DNA from: an uncultured Peptococcaceae bacterium | GTDB taxonomy: Bacteria > Bacillota > Peptococcia > Peptococcales > Peptococcaceae | Length of the DNA stretch: 36,140 bases | Direction of reading: 5' to 3' | Assembly: GCA_937976375.1 (NCBI GenBank) | Contig: CALJRU010000037.1 | Span: 1-36,140, forward strand | Shown here: positions 14,647 through 23,016 of the stretch, piece after piece | Layout of the letters: the number at the start of each line of letters is the position of its first letter | Numbering within the stretch: the first letter of the stretch is position 1 | The notes under the pieces: model-generated | Told to the model about the DNA's origin: nothing | Databases searched by the model: none | Seen by the model: only the letters and a program-made list of their open reading frames with translations | Program-made: the position numbers and the translations under genes

Positions 14647-17600
14647 ATGAGAAAATGGTATCACAGAACGATGGCGAGTATTTTAGTGGCTGCGATGGCG
14701 TTTGGCATGTTGGGCGGATTTGCGCAGCAAGCCTTTGCCGAAACACGCAGCGCTTCACAAAAACAATCTGCGACAGGAGAGATTCAGGCCACAGTACGCC
14801 TGGATTATCCGATTGCTGTGTCGAAATTGAGCGATGCGACCCTGACACTGTTGAAAGGTGATTCTGCAATCGCTTCAGGAAAATTAGGTGCTGATGGCAC
14901 GCTGACCTTTAAGGACAGCAGCGGCGCCTCTGGTGATGTGACGTTGCGCAGCACCGGCCAAACGCTGAGCTATGTGGACATCAATATTCGCGGCTTGGCT
15001 GCTGATGGCAGCGATTACAAGCTGACTTTTGCTGGTTCTGGCTTTAAGACATACACCAGTCCAGCGCTGACCCTCGACAAGTATTCTCAAGGGCTCATCG
15101 TTGGCACCGGCGATGCCACCTTCACCCAGGGCGACCTGAATGGTGACGGCAAGGTCAACGAAGCGGATATCGAGCTGGTGAAAGCAAAGCTGAGCACCAA
15201 CGATGCGGCTGCCGACCTGAACGGCGACGGCACTGTGGATATTTCCGATCTGACCATGGTGACCCTGGCGACCGGTGCTGCTGGCGAAGCCAAAGTGTAT
15301 AACACGACGCTGATTGCAGCGAAGGTTGTGGATACGGCGAAAGTCAGTGAAGCGATCACTACAAGCGGCACCGTTGAAGTGAGTGATGGGGATGTGGCGT
15401 CGCTCTTTGTCGATGACGGCAAAGCAGTGACCTTGTCCGCAGCAGCAGGCAGCAGCGAACTAGCGCTGCCGATTCCGATTACAAACGACGACAAGGGCGT
15501 GGAAATGGAGCAGGTTGAAATCGTCAGCCCAACCACCAGTCCATTGAGCGCTGGCACTGTGGTTGCTGAGCTGGCGGATGGTACGACCTTGGAAGTGCCA
15601 TTCAACAGCCAGAGCGACAATGTGTTGGCGATTCAAACCCGTGACGATGGCCGTCAGACGGTGGTCATCAACCTCGGCAAGAAAGTGCCGGTGAAGAAGA
15701 TCACCATCAAGATTGAAGTGGTTGACGATCAGCCGGTTGTGATGGAACAGATCAAGTTTGTGCAGGACATCGTGCCAGACAATCCAGCGGCTGAAGATGT
15801 GACTGTGAAGAACCTGACCGCGAAGGCAGGCACCAAAGAAGTGACCCTGAGCTGGGATGCCTTTCCAAACATCACCGGCTATAAGATTTACTATGGCACC
15901 AGTGCCAACGCGCTGACCAACACGGTGGAAACCGATCAAACGACCTACACCGTGGGCAACCTTGAAAACCTCAAGGCCTATTATTTTGCTGTGGCACCGA
16001 TTTCCAACAACGGCGGCCAGAACTGGGAAGGCGGCAAGTCGGACGTGGTCAGCGCCACCCCGCAGCCAAACAGCGTGCCGGATAAGCCGGACAATGTGAC
16101 CGTGACCGCTGGGGACACCCTGCTCACCGTCACCTGGAAACCGGGCAAAGACACGGTGTCCAGCAAGGTGCAGTACCGTGAAAAAGGCAGTGACACTTTC
16201 ACCGTGCTGGAAAAATCTTATCAGAGCAGTGCCATCATCACTGGGTTGAAAAACGGCACCACCTACGAGGTGCAGGTATACGGCGTCAACAGCAAGGGTA
16301 ACGGCCCTGTGTCGCTGACGGCTGAAGGCACGCCGCAGATGGAACAGGTCGATGGCCCGGTGCTGCCGACGACCCATCGCCTGGATAACAGCATCATTGC
16401 ATCTGCCACCTACCCAACAGGCAACACCGATACCAGCGTGAGCAAGGGCACCTTGCCAGGCGCAGTGTATGACAACGATTACCGCACCAGCTGGATTGCA
16501 AGCGTATGGTATAAGAGCAGAGCCTTCACTTTTACTTTCGACAAGGCTTACGATATGAACTACGTCATCTATGTGCCGGATCAGGGCAAGGATGTGCAGA
16601 ATAACAATGGCAAATTCTACAAAGATTACTTCAAAGATTTTAATGTCAAGATCAACGGCGAAACAGTGAATGCCACCTTTGAAAAAGCAAAGGACAACGC
16701 ATACTTCATCATCAAATTCCCGCGTGCTCAGGTAAAAACTCTGAGCATTGAAGGCAAGCAGTGGGACGGCGCTGGGAACATCACGCTGTCGGAGATCGCT
16801 TTCTACAGCTACGATGGCTTGAGCGACGACATTGATGCGCTCTTCGCCAACGGCAGCCACACCAAGCTGGCGAGCGATGTGGACCAAGGTAAGATCGATG
16901 CCTTGCGTGCCCGCGCCAACGACGCCAATGCTTATGTGGTTGACAAAGCGGTGCTTCTCGATGAATTGGACAACGCGCAGCAGCTGCTGGATAAACAAGA
17001 CAGTGCGCTCATTGTGCGCGATGGTTTTGAATCCCGCTCGGCTTCTGCCGACAGCAAATACGGACAGTCGGCTTCTGCCCTGCAGCCATTGGGTGTGAGT
17101 GCTCTCTCTGGCAACAGCGTGGCCATCTATGTGGATGGTTTGGACGATGGCGAGTCGATTAAGCTGGTACAGTGGCAGCAGTATGCCGAAGCAGGCACCA
17201 CCTCTAAGAGCTACAGTTTAGAAAACGGCCGCAACCTTGTTTGGCTTTCGGCTATCGGCAACAGCGGCTCTGGTGAACGCGGCGGCCCGCTTTACATTGA
17301 ATACAGCGGCAAGAACGCCGACAAGATCACGATTCAGGTGCGCGACGTTTCCACGAATAAAAATGTCGTAACAGCGATCCCAACCTTGAACATCACCCCT
17401 GAGCAGTGGTATGGCAAGAGCGAAGCGGAACGCAAAGCCGTGATCAAGACCTACGTCAGCGACTTACAGACCTATGTGAAAGGCCTGAGTTTCGTCAACG
17501 AAACCAGCAAGAAAACCAACACCCGCAACACCACCGACATTGCCACCCCAAGTGTGCTTCTGTCCATTCCTGCCAACCAGGTTGTGGCTGGGCTGGGCGG

Positions 17601-19650
17601 TGTCAATGCCTCGGTTGACACCATGACCGACAAGCTCTACCAATCGCTGGTGGCTTGGGAGCAAATGCTCTTCCTGAGCAACAAGACCCAGGGCATCATT
17701 GACGGCGATGCAGCTTTTGACAGCTATGAATACCCAATGGAAACTCGTCAGAACATCCGCTTCTGCCGCATGTTCTCTGGGGCCTTCATGTTCGCCGCTG
17801 GCAGCTACATCGGCGTGGAATACGATTCCACTCCAGGGCTGGTGACCGGCGCACCGCTGAGCAATGGCTCAAGCGATGCTGAAAGCCTCTTTGGCTGGGG
17901 CATTACCCACGAAATCGGTCACAACATGGATAAGATCGGTTATGCCGAAATCACCAACAACATCTATTCTCTCGTTGCACAGACTGCCGACACCGACAAC
18001 ATGACCGGCACCTCCCGCCTCGAAGGCGGCACCTATGACGACATCTTCACCAAGGTTGCCCTCGCAAAGCCAGGGCAGGCTGGGAACGTGTTCGTTCAGC
18101 TGGGCATGTACTGGCAGCTGCATCTCGCCTATGACGGCAAAGGCAGCGCCCTCGACGGCAGCGGCGCACTGGATTTCTACAACGCGTTCTTTAAGAAATG
18201 GAAAGCTGGCGCTTACAGCGATGCTGCCTCCAAGGATGACCGCATTGCCCTGATTGCCAGCGAAGTGACGAATAAAAACCTGACCGAGTTCTTCACCCGC
18301 TGGGGCATGGAACTGTCGGCCAGCACCAAGAGTGCCCTCAAGAGCTACGGCAGCGAGGACCGCGACATTTGGTATCTCAACGACGATTCCCGCCGCGACC
18401 GCCTCAATGGCGCAAAGAAAGCCAGTCTGAATGCGGAGCTTTCTGCGGAAGTGGCCAATGAAAAACAGGTCACGCTGACCATGACAGTGGACGGTCAGGC
18501 CGACCGCGTGCAGGGCTATGAGATCAGCCGCAATGGCCAGGTCATCGCCTTTGTCAGCGGCGACGGCAACACCACGCAGACCTACACCGACACCGTCGGC
18601 AGCGCCAACAATGTGGCCATGAGCTATTCGGTGCGCGTCATCGACAAGCTCGGTTACGAGGTGGCAACGGCGAAGGCCAAGGATGTGCGCATCTCTTATG
18701 ACACCACCATTGACCGCAGCCAGTATGACATCGTGCGTGACGATGCCACCGGCAACATTGTCATCACCGCCAAGAACGGCGCGACGCTCTCCAGCGCCGG
18801 CATCAAAATCACCGGCGACAATGCGCCAAACTCTGGCAAGTATCTCGTCTTCACCTCTGACCGCGTTCATGACCTCGGCAGCGCTGAGACCTTCCAGGAT
18901 CTTGGCACTGTGACGCCGAGCGGCGGCTGGACCCTTGCCAAGAACGGCGACTTCAGTAAGGGCGAAACCACCAGCGATGGCAGCTTCCTCAGCTACTTCA
19001 ACAAGCCAGGCGCCAGTGCGGATGACACCCGCATCTGGATGTACGACGCCAAGCAAATCGCCATTTCCGGCGTACCGAAGAACGTTGATGTGAACGACAT
19101 CCATCTCCTCAGCTACCCTGGCGACAACATCGCCTTCACCGAAGGCGCGTCCATCGGGGTGCTGGACAAAGACTACACCTACGATGTGGGCGACGGCCAG
19201 ACCGAGACCATCAAGGCCGGCACCGTCATCGTCACCGGCAGTTACCGCGGCGACCCACTCTATAACAGCGTGCGCGTGGTTGGCACGTTCCAGACCGTGA
19301 CTCCGGCTTCGGATAAAGCCCCAACAACCACAGAACAAACCCTCGCCGGCGAGACCTTGCTCCTGGCTGAGGTGCCAGAAGATGGCGCAGTCAGCACCAT
19401 CAGCGATGGTTTCTTCATCTTCATTCCGGAAGATCAGGAAGCCTTCAAGAAAGTGTGCGAAGACCACGTTGATGAAGACGGCCACAGCGCATCGGCGAAT
19501 GAGAACGTGCTCATTGCGCTCAAGGCTCAGATGTGGCGCGCCACCGACATCAATGGTTCCAACCCACGCATGACCAGTGACACCACCTTTATCAGTGTGC
19601 CACGTTTTGACAGCATGCCTGGGATCGTATTCGAGGGAGCGGGCAACTGA
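14647..19650 (+). CDS. Giant secreted M60 (enhancin-like) metallopeptidase with dockerin-like and carbohydrate-binding modules
   Basis: A 1667-residue exported protein. Order: signal peptide (cleaved near AFA-ETR, residue 32); beta-rich module; dockerin-like pair of calcium loops (GDLNGDGKVNEADIELV near 162, ADLNGDGTVDISDLTMV near 189); unassigned beta region; two fibronectin-III domains (about 379-475 and 479-565); discoidin/F5-8C-like domain (about 578-723); then the M60 domain with the zinc site HEIGH at 1088-1092 and a likely third ligand Glu near 1101. The C-terminal 400 residues are beta-rich and unassigned. M60 enzymes cleave mucin-type glycoproteins. There is no wall anchor of its own; the next gene supplies one. 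The ATG at 14647 has a purine-rich but unusual ribosome region (AAGGAAAGGAAG, about 10 bases away, plus GAAGGA directly adjacent). Confidence 0.9.
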   Translation: MRKWYHRTMASILVAAMAFGMLGGFAQQAFAETRSASQKQSATGEIQATVRLDYPIAVSKLSDATLTLLKGDSAIASGKLGADGTLTFKDSSGASGDVTLRSTGQTLSYVDINIRGLAADGSDYKLTFAGSGFKTYTSPALTLDKYSQGLIVGTGDATFTQGDLNGDGKVNEADIELVKAKLSTNDAAADLNGDGTVDISDLTMVTLATGAAGEAKVYNTTLIAAKVVDTAKVSEAITTSGTVEVSDGDVASLFVDDGKAVTLSAAAGSSELALPIPITNDDKGVEMEQVEIVSPTTSPLSAGTVVAELADGTTLEVPFNSQSDNVLAIQTRDDGRQTVVINLGKKVPVKKITIKIEVVDDQPVVMEQIKFVQDIVPDNPAAEDVTVKNLTAKAGTKEVTLSWDAFPNITGYKIYYGTSANALTNTVETDQTTYTVGNLENLKAYYFAVAPISNNGGQNWEGGKSDVVSATPQPNSVPDKPDNVTVTAGDTLLTVTWKPGKDTVSSKVQYREKGSDTFTVLEKSYQSSAIITGLKNGTTYEVQVYGVNSKGNGPVSLTAEGTPQMEQVDGPVLPTTHRLDNSIIASATYPTGNTDTSVSKGTLPGAVYDNDYRTSWIASVWYKSRAFTFTFDKAYDMNYVIYVPDQGKDVQNNNGKFYKDYFKDFNVKINGETVNATFEKAKDNAYFIIKFPRAQVKTLSIEGKQWDGAGNITLSEIAFYSYDGLSDDIDALFANGSHTKLASDVDQGKIDALRARANDANAYVVDKAVLLDELDNAQQLLDKQDSALIVRDGFESRSASADSKYGQSASALQPLGVSALSGNSVAIYVDGLDDGESIKLVQWQQYAEAGTTSKSYSLENGRNLVWLSAIGNSGSGERGGPLYIEYSGKNADKITIQVRDVSTNKNVVTAIPTLNITPEQWYGKSEAERKAVIKTYVSDLQTYVKGLSFVNETSKKTNTRNTTDIATPSVLLSIPANQVVAGLGGVNASVDTMTDKLYQSLVAWEQMLFLSNKTQGIIDGDAAFDSYEYPMETRQNIRFCRMFSGAFMFAAGSYIGVEYDSTPGLVTGAPLSNGSSDAESLFGWGITHEIGHNMDKIGYAEITNNIYSLVAQTADTDNMTGTSRLEGGTYDDIFTKVALAKPGQAGNVFVQLGMYWQLHLAYDGKGSALDGSGALDFYNAFFKKWKAGAYSDAASKDDRIALIASEVTNKNLTEFFTRWGMELSASTKSALKSYGSEDRDIWYLNDDSRRDRLNGAKKASLNAELSAEVANEKQVTLTMTVDGQADRVQGYEISRNGQVIAFVSGDGNTTQTYTDTVGSANNVAMSYSVRVIDKLGYEVATAKAKDVRISYDTTIDRSQYDIVRDDATGNIVITAKNGATLSSAGIKITGDNAPNSGKYLVFTSDRVHDLGSAETFQDLGTVTPSGGWTLAKNGDFSKGETTSDGSFLSYFNKPGASADDTRIWMYDAKQIAISGVPKNVDVNDIHLLSYPGDNIAFTEGASIGVLDKDYTYDVGDGQTETIKAGTVIVTGSYRGDPLYNSVRVVGTFQTVTPASDKAPTTTEQTLAGETLLLAEVPEDGAVSTISDGFFIFIPEDQEAFKKVCEDHVDEDGHSASANENVLIALKAQMWRATDINGSNPRMTSDTTFISVPRFDSMPGIVFEGAGN

Positions 19651-19698
19651 TGCCCGCCGCCCTCCTGCAAAAAAGATGACCCCATAGAAGGAGGAATT

Positions 19699-21075
19699 AT
19701 GAAACGTTGGATAAGAGCAGGGGTTTCCACCCTGTTGATTGGCGCCATGCTTCCAGTGAGCGCCATGGCTGCCACCTTGCAGGTCGATTTTGATAAAGCC
19801 GGCACCAGCGCTGGCATCGGCCTGGCTGACGTCATCGGCGACCGCTATGGTGCCGAGGTGACCTTTACGGTCAGCGACACCACCGATTTGCAATACCATG
19901 GCATCGGCGACGCCTACGCCATGACCATCAACAGTGACCATAATACTGTTACCCTCTATGCTGCATCGAAAACACCGCTGACTGTTAAGGATGGTGTGCT
20001 GGATCTCGGCACGCTGACGGTGGCAAGCGGCTCGGAAGTTTCCAAGGTCAACGGCGCTGTGGTGCTGGACCGCAGCCTGAACCGCACCGAATACACGGAA
20101 GGCAGCGACCTGACGCTCACCGTTAATCGTGAAAGTGACAACACCCCATCACCGTCCCCAACGCCAGACGACGAAGACCGCACACCGGTTGTCAGCGTTG
20201 TCGGCAAGGGTGGCCAGGTCAGCGCCCATAAAGACGGCACGGTGACGATCAGCGTTGACAGCGGCTATCGCCTTGCCAAGATCCTTGTCAATGGCAAGGA
20301 AGTGGCGATCAGCAACACCCTGACAGGCCTGAGCGCCGATGATGAGGTGGAAGTCACCTTTGAAAAGATCATCACAGGTGGCGGCGGTGGCGGAAACACT
20401 GGCGGCAGCACCGATAACGGCGGCAATGACGAAAACACCGACAGCGGCAGCGATGACAATACTGCCGGCGATAACGATACCCCTGGTGACAATGATGAGG
20501 ATGGCGGCACGACCCCATCTCTGACTTTCACCGACGTGCAGCCAGACGACTGGTTTGCTGAACCAGTGGCCTTCGCTGTGGAACACGGCCTCTTTGCCGG
20601 CACCAGCGCGACCACCTTCAGTCCGAATGTCAACATGACGCGCGCCATGCTTGTGGCGGTGCTCTATCGTCACTCTGGCGACAGCGTCCAGAATCAGCAA
20701 GTGTTTGACGATGTCGCTGCCGACGCCTGGTATGCAGAGCCAATCGCTTGGGCCAAGGAAAAAGGTGTGGTTGCCGGCATGACCGAAACCACCTTTGCCC
20801 CAGATCAGAGCATCACCCGTGAGCAGATGGCCACCATCCTCATGCGCTACACCAAGTACATGGGCATTGACACCCCGGCAGGCGGGGACGCCATCAAGGG
20901 CTACAGCGACTATGACAGCATTTCCAGCTATGCGCTGGCCTCCATGGCTTGGGCGGTGGATCAAGGCTTGATCAGCGGGACCACCAGCTCCACCCTTTCG
21001 CCAACCAGCGGCGCCACCCGCGCGCAGGTTGCCACCATTCTCATGCGCTATGTGCTCATGAATGACATGGCATAG
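19699..21075 (+). CDS. SLH-anchored surface protein with possible cohesin-like domain
   Basis: A 458-residue exported protein. Signal peptide ends near AMA-A (residue 25). Residues about 26-145 form a beta-rich domain whose closing pattern (NTVTLYAASKTPLTVKDG, then LDLGTLTV) resembles cohesin or cohesin-like folds. A repeat-type beta module (about 165-222) and a Gly/Asp/Asn-rich linker follow, then three SLH domains (from about 275, 335 and 400; TRA/TRE motifs MTRAML, ITREQM, ATRAQV) that bind pyruvylated wall polymer. The start follows AGAAGGAGG. It lies 48 bases after the M60 gene with no terminator, so co-expression is likely. It could hold the dockerin-bearing M60 enzyme at the cell surface; the cohesin call is tentative. 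Confidence 0.88.
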   Translation: MKRWIRAGVSTLLIGAMLPVSAMAATLQVDFDKAGTSAGIGLADVIGDRYGAEVTFTVSDTTDLQYHGIGDAYAMTINSDHNTVTLYAASKTPLTVKDGVLDLGTLTVASGSEVSKVNGAVVLDRSLNRTEYTEGSDLTLTVNRESDNTPSPSPTPDDEDRTPVVSVVGKGGQVSAHKDGTVTISVDSGYRLAKILVNGKEVAISNTLTGLSADDEVEVTFEKIITGGGGGGNTGGSTDNGGNDENTDSGSDDNTAGDNDTPGDNDEDGGTTPSLTFTDVQPDDWFAEPVAFAVEHGLFAGTSATTFSPNVNMTRAMLVAVLYRHSGDSVQNQQVFDDVAADAWYAEPIAWAKEKGVVAGMTETTFAPDQSITREQMATILMRYTKYMGIDTPAGGDAIKGYSDYDSISSYALASMAWAVDQGLISGTTSSTLSPTSGATRAQVATILMRYVLMNDMA

Positions 21076-21088
21076 TTTCCCATCCTAT

Positions 21089-21138
21089 ATCCCCCGAACG
21101 TTCGAATCCCCCCGGCGAACGTTCGGGGGATTTTTTTG
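21089..21138 (+). terminator. Terminator after M60-SLH operon
   Basis: A perfect 16-bp stem (ATCCCCCGAACGTTCG, 21089-21104, with its complement 21116-21131), an 11-base loop and a run of seven T. Each arm itself contains the palindrome CGAACGTTCG. Confidence 0.93.
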
Positions 21139-21195
21139 TTGTTTACGTCGTCAGGATGTCGTTTGCGACAGTGTTGCGCAGCGGCAAGAAATTTA

Positions 21196-21204
21196 TGATA
21201 TAAT
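21196..21204 (+). promoter_or_regulatory. Extended -10 promoter of stalk-domain protein 2
   Basis: TG-A-TATAAT, a perfect extended -10 with a weak -35, giving a leader of about 135 bases before the ATG at 21347. Confidence 0.6.
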
Positions 21205-21207
21205 AAA

Positions 21208-21280
21208 GCGTTTGCCTTTGCATGTGCTGAAAAAAGTTCATGAAAAATTAAGAATTCATTTATGAAACCTTAGCAAACGC
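21208..21280 (+). promoter_or_regulatory. Leader closed by GCGTTTGC/GCAAACGC arms
   Basis: GCGTTTGC (21208-21215), at the start of the predicted transcript, is complementary to GCAAACGC (21273-21280), enclosing a 57-base AT-rich segment. This could close a structured 5' untranslated element. It does not match any riboswitch consensus I can recall, and there is no terminator before the gene. Confidence 0.3.
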
Positions 21281-21346
21281 AGCGGAGCGCCGGCGTACAA
21301 TATAGGTAGAAACAAGGCAATCGATGAAAAAGAAAGGATGGTCAAC

Positions 21347-22279
21347 ATGAAAGGGAAGAAAGTATTGTCTGGTTTAGTATGTGCGGCGGTGTTGGCAGCA
21401 CCGGGTGCGGCGTGGGCCGACAGCACCGACGTTCATTTGCGGATCAACAGTGCCTCGATCGGCGGCAGTGCTGCAGAAGGCGAGGCCTACATCAGCGACG
21501 CCGGGCGCACCATGATTCCGCTGCGGCTGGTGAGCGAGGCATTGGATTATCAAACCGACTGGCAGCCAGATGGCAGCATTCACATTACCAGCGCCGATGG
21601 CAGCGTCGATGTGACGTTGCAGGTTGGCAGCACCGCCTACACCGCCAATGGTGCAGCAGGTACGTTTGAGACAGCACCGACGCTGAAAAACGACCGCACC
21701 TATCTGCCTGCGCGTGATTTCACCGAGCTCTATGGCGACATCTATTGGGACAACGACACGCGCACCGTCTGGATCGCCCAGGGCAAAGACCTGCAATATC
21801 AGGTCATCGGCGGCCAGCTGCTGCGTGCGGACGACGATGGCATTCAGCAGGTGGCCTTGCCGGAGGGCTACACCATCTATGATCCGGGTGGTACCGATCC
21901 AATCCTGGGTCAGCGTGTCATCGATGGCACCAGCTACCTTGCCCTTCTGTGCCAAGACAGCTGGAAAGAGCCGGCGCCGCTGTTCCGTGATGATGGCGAC
22001 CACCTCACCTTTGTGACGAACATTTATCCATCGTCCTTCTGTGTGGATGGCGATACCGTCTATTACACCGACGGCTTCAATGCCGGCGCCTGGTCCAATC
22101 CTGTGGAACCAAACCGACTCTACGCCGCTACCATTGGCGGCGACACTGTCAGCTACACGCTGGACTTTGCCGTCAACGCCTGCGTTCTGGACATGGTAGA
22201 TGGCCAGCTCACCGCAACCGATGGTGACGGTGTGCAGCATGTCATCGATCTCAGCACCTTGACGCCAGCCCAAGACTGA
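21347..22279 (+). CDS. Secreted stalk-domain protein 2
   Basis: A 310-residue exported protein. The signal peptide ends near AWA-DS. It is followed by a copper-amine-oxidase N-terminal-like stalk domain with half-repeats AGRTMIPLRLVSEALDYQTDW and KNDRTYLPARDFTELYGDI. Residues about 140-310 are repeated beta strands with alternating Tyr, Asp and Gly that look propeller-like, but I cannot name them. The start at 21347 has AAAGGA 8 bases upstream; the ATG at 21338 overlaps that ribosome site. It follows the SLH operon after a terminator and has its own promoter. A surface sensor or structural role is plausible; no catalytic motif is seen. Confidence 0.82.
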   Translation: MKGKKVLSGLVCAAVLAAPGAAWADSTDVHLRINSASIGGSAAEGEAYISDAGRTMIPLRLVSEALDYQTDWQPDGSIHITSADGSVDVTLQVGSTAYTANGAAGTFETAPTLKNDRTYLPARDFTELYGDIYWDNDTRTVWIAQGKDLQYQVIGGQLLRADDDGIQQVALPEGYTIYDPGGTDPILGQRVIDGTSYLALLCQDSWKEPAPLFRDDGDHLTFVTNIYPSSFCVDGDTVYYTDGFNAGAWSNPVEPNRLYAATIGGDTVSYTLDFAVNACVLDMVDGQLTATDGDGVQHVIDLSTLTPAQD

Positions 22280-22385
22280 CAAGGGCTTGATTGAGGACGC
22301 CAAGCAGTGCTTTTGAATCCTGCACCGCCCATACTGTGGCTGGGGCAGCGCAGGGTTCCTTACTCGCAAATAACACTGCGCAGTC

Positions 22386-22413
22386 ATGCGGCGGATACTC
22401 CGCCGCATTTTTT
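22386..22413 (+). terminator. Terminator or attenuator directly before the hicB-like gene
   Basis: A perfect 10-bp stem ATGCGGCGGA/TCCGCCGCAT with a TAC loop and six T residues. The last T abuts the ribosome site of the next gene, leaving no room for a promoter after it. It therefore acts both as the end of the stalk-gene transcript and as an in-leader attenuator for the next gene. Confidence 0.8.
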
Positions 22414-22426
22414 AGGAGGAGAAACC

Positions 22427-22789
22427 ATGGATGTACTGGAATATCGCGGCTATGTGACAAAGGTGCACTACGACGCACAGCGGCGGCTGCTGTATGGCAA
22501 GGTGCAGGGCATCATTGATGCTGTCAACTACGAAAGCACGACCATCGACGGCGTGGAAGCGGCGTTTCACGATGCCGTGGATCATTACCTGGCATTCTGC
22601 GCCAACGTTGGCCGTCGGCCGGCCCGCGCCTTCAAAGGCCAGTTCAACGTGCGCCTTCAACCAGCGCTGCACAAAGCGATGGTGCTTTGGGCCATGCACC
22701 ACAATACCACACTCAACAGCGCTGTTGAACAAGCCGTGCAGGAATTTCTGGCGCGCGGTGAATCGGGAGAGGAGCCGCGGCCTGAATAA
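22427..22789 (+). CDS. HicB-family antitoxin-like protein (orphan)
   Basis: A 120-residue protein. The N-terminal half (EYRGYVTKVHYDAQRRLLYGKVQGI) is the HicB partial RNase-H-like fold, and the C-terminal segment (FNVRLQPALHKAMVLWAMHH, then NTTLNSAVEQAVQEFL) is a ribbon-helix-helix DNA-binding domain. HicB normally neutralises and represses a HicA mRNA interferase, but no HicA-sized ORF is visible on either side. The ATG at 22427 follows TTAGGAGGAG. A terminator hairpin stands immediately upstream, so expression probably depends on read-through. It could be a solitary regulator or the remnant of a toxin-antitoxin pair. Confidence 0.8.
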   Translation: MDVLEYRGYVTKVHYDAQRRLLYGKVQGIIDAVNYESTTIDGVEAAFHDAVDHYLAFCANVGRRPARAFKGQFNVRLQPALHKAMVLWAMHHNTTLNSAVEQAVQEFLARGESGEEPRPE

Positions 22790-22815
22790 CTATCATTAAC
22801 ATAAAATAATCCTAC

Positions 22816-22844
22816 TTCAAAAGTATAGGTAGATATGTTATACT
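22816..22844 (+). promoter_or_regulatory. Promoter of tup operon
   Basis: TTCAAA (22816-22821), 17 bases and TATACT (22839-22844), with TG one base upstream (extended -10). The imperfect palindrome CCTACTT-N4-AGTATAGG overlaps the -35 and could be an operator. Confidence 0.6.
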
Positions 22845-22857
22845 TTATTAAGAAAAA

Positions 22858-22990
22858 GTGACGACCCTGGAGACAGTGGACGTTTTATACCTTTTGAAAA
22901 GCGGTGGACGAGCCTCTTTCCAAATGCTGAGAAGAACACACGGGTGAAGTGTGCCTTTTTGGAGCTGGATGGGGCCGTTCTTTTTTATTC
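22858..22990 (+). promoter_or_regulatory. Structured leader of the tup operon, candidate riboswitch
   Basis: The transcript from the upstream promoter has about 165 leader bases. ACG-A-CCC (22861-22867) can pair with GGG-GC-CGT near 22972-22978, enclosing several local hairpins (for example CTTTT/AAAAG and CACAC/GTGTG) and two copies of GTGGACG. AGAAGAAC (22930-22937) can alternatively pair with GTTCTTTT just before a T-run, giving a terminator-like form. The position and gene content suggest a molybdenum/tungsten-cofactor-type riboswitch, but I cannot confirm the consensus by eye. Confidence 0.45.
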
Positions 22991-23016
22991 TACTTTTATT
23001 TTTGGAGGAATGAAAA

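Noticed and set aside
15130..15270. Reading the calcium loops in the M60 protein as EF-hands of a signalling protein
   Set aside because: They are in an exported protein, occur as a spaced pair with DLNGDG-type loops, and are better explained as a dockerin-like module.
17869..19941. 690-codon minus-strand open frame opposite the M60 and SLH genes
   Set aside because: It is antisense to well-defined domains on the plus strand and spans the gap between two genes. No ribosome site or family pattern; a composition artefact.
22307..22426. In-frame GTG extension of the HicB-like protein
   Set aside because: It would translate through a perfect terminator hairpin and lacks a ribosome site, whereas the ATG at 22427 has a near-ideal AGGAGG.
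22858..22990. T-box, TPP, FMN or c-di-GMP riboswitch in the tup leader
   Set aside because: The hallmark sequences of these classes, as far as I can recall them (for example the T-box ACCGCG-containing motif), are absent. Only a molybdenum/tungsten-cofactor type or a new class remains plausible.
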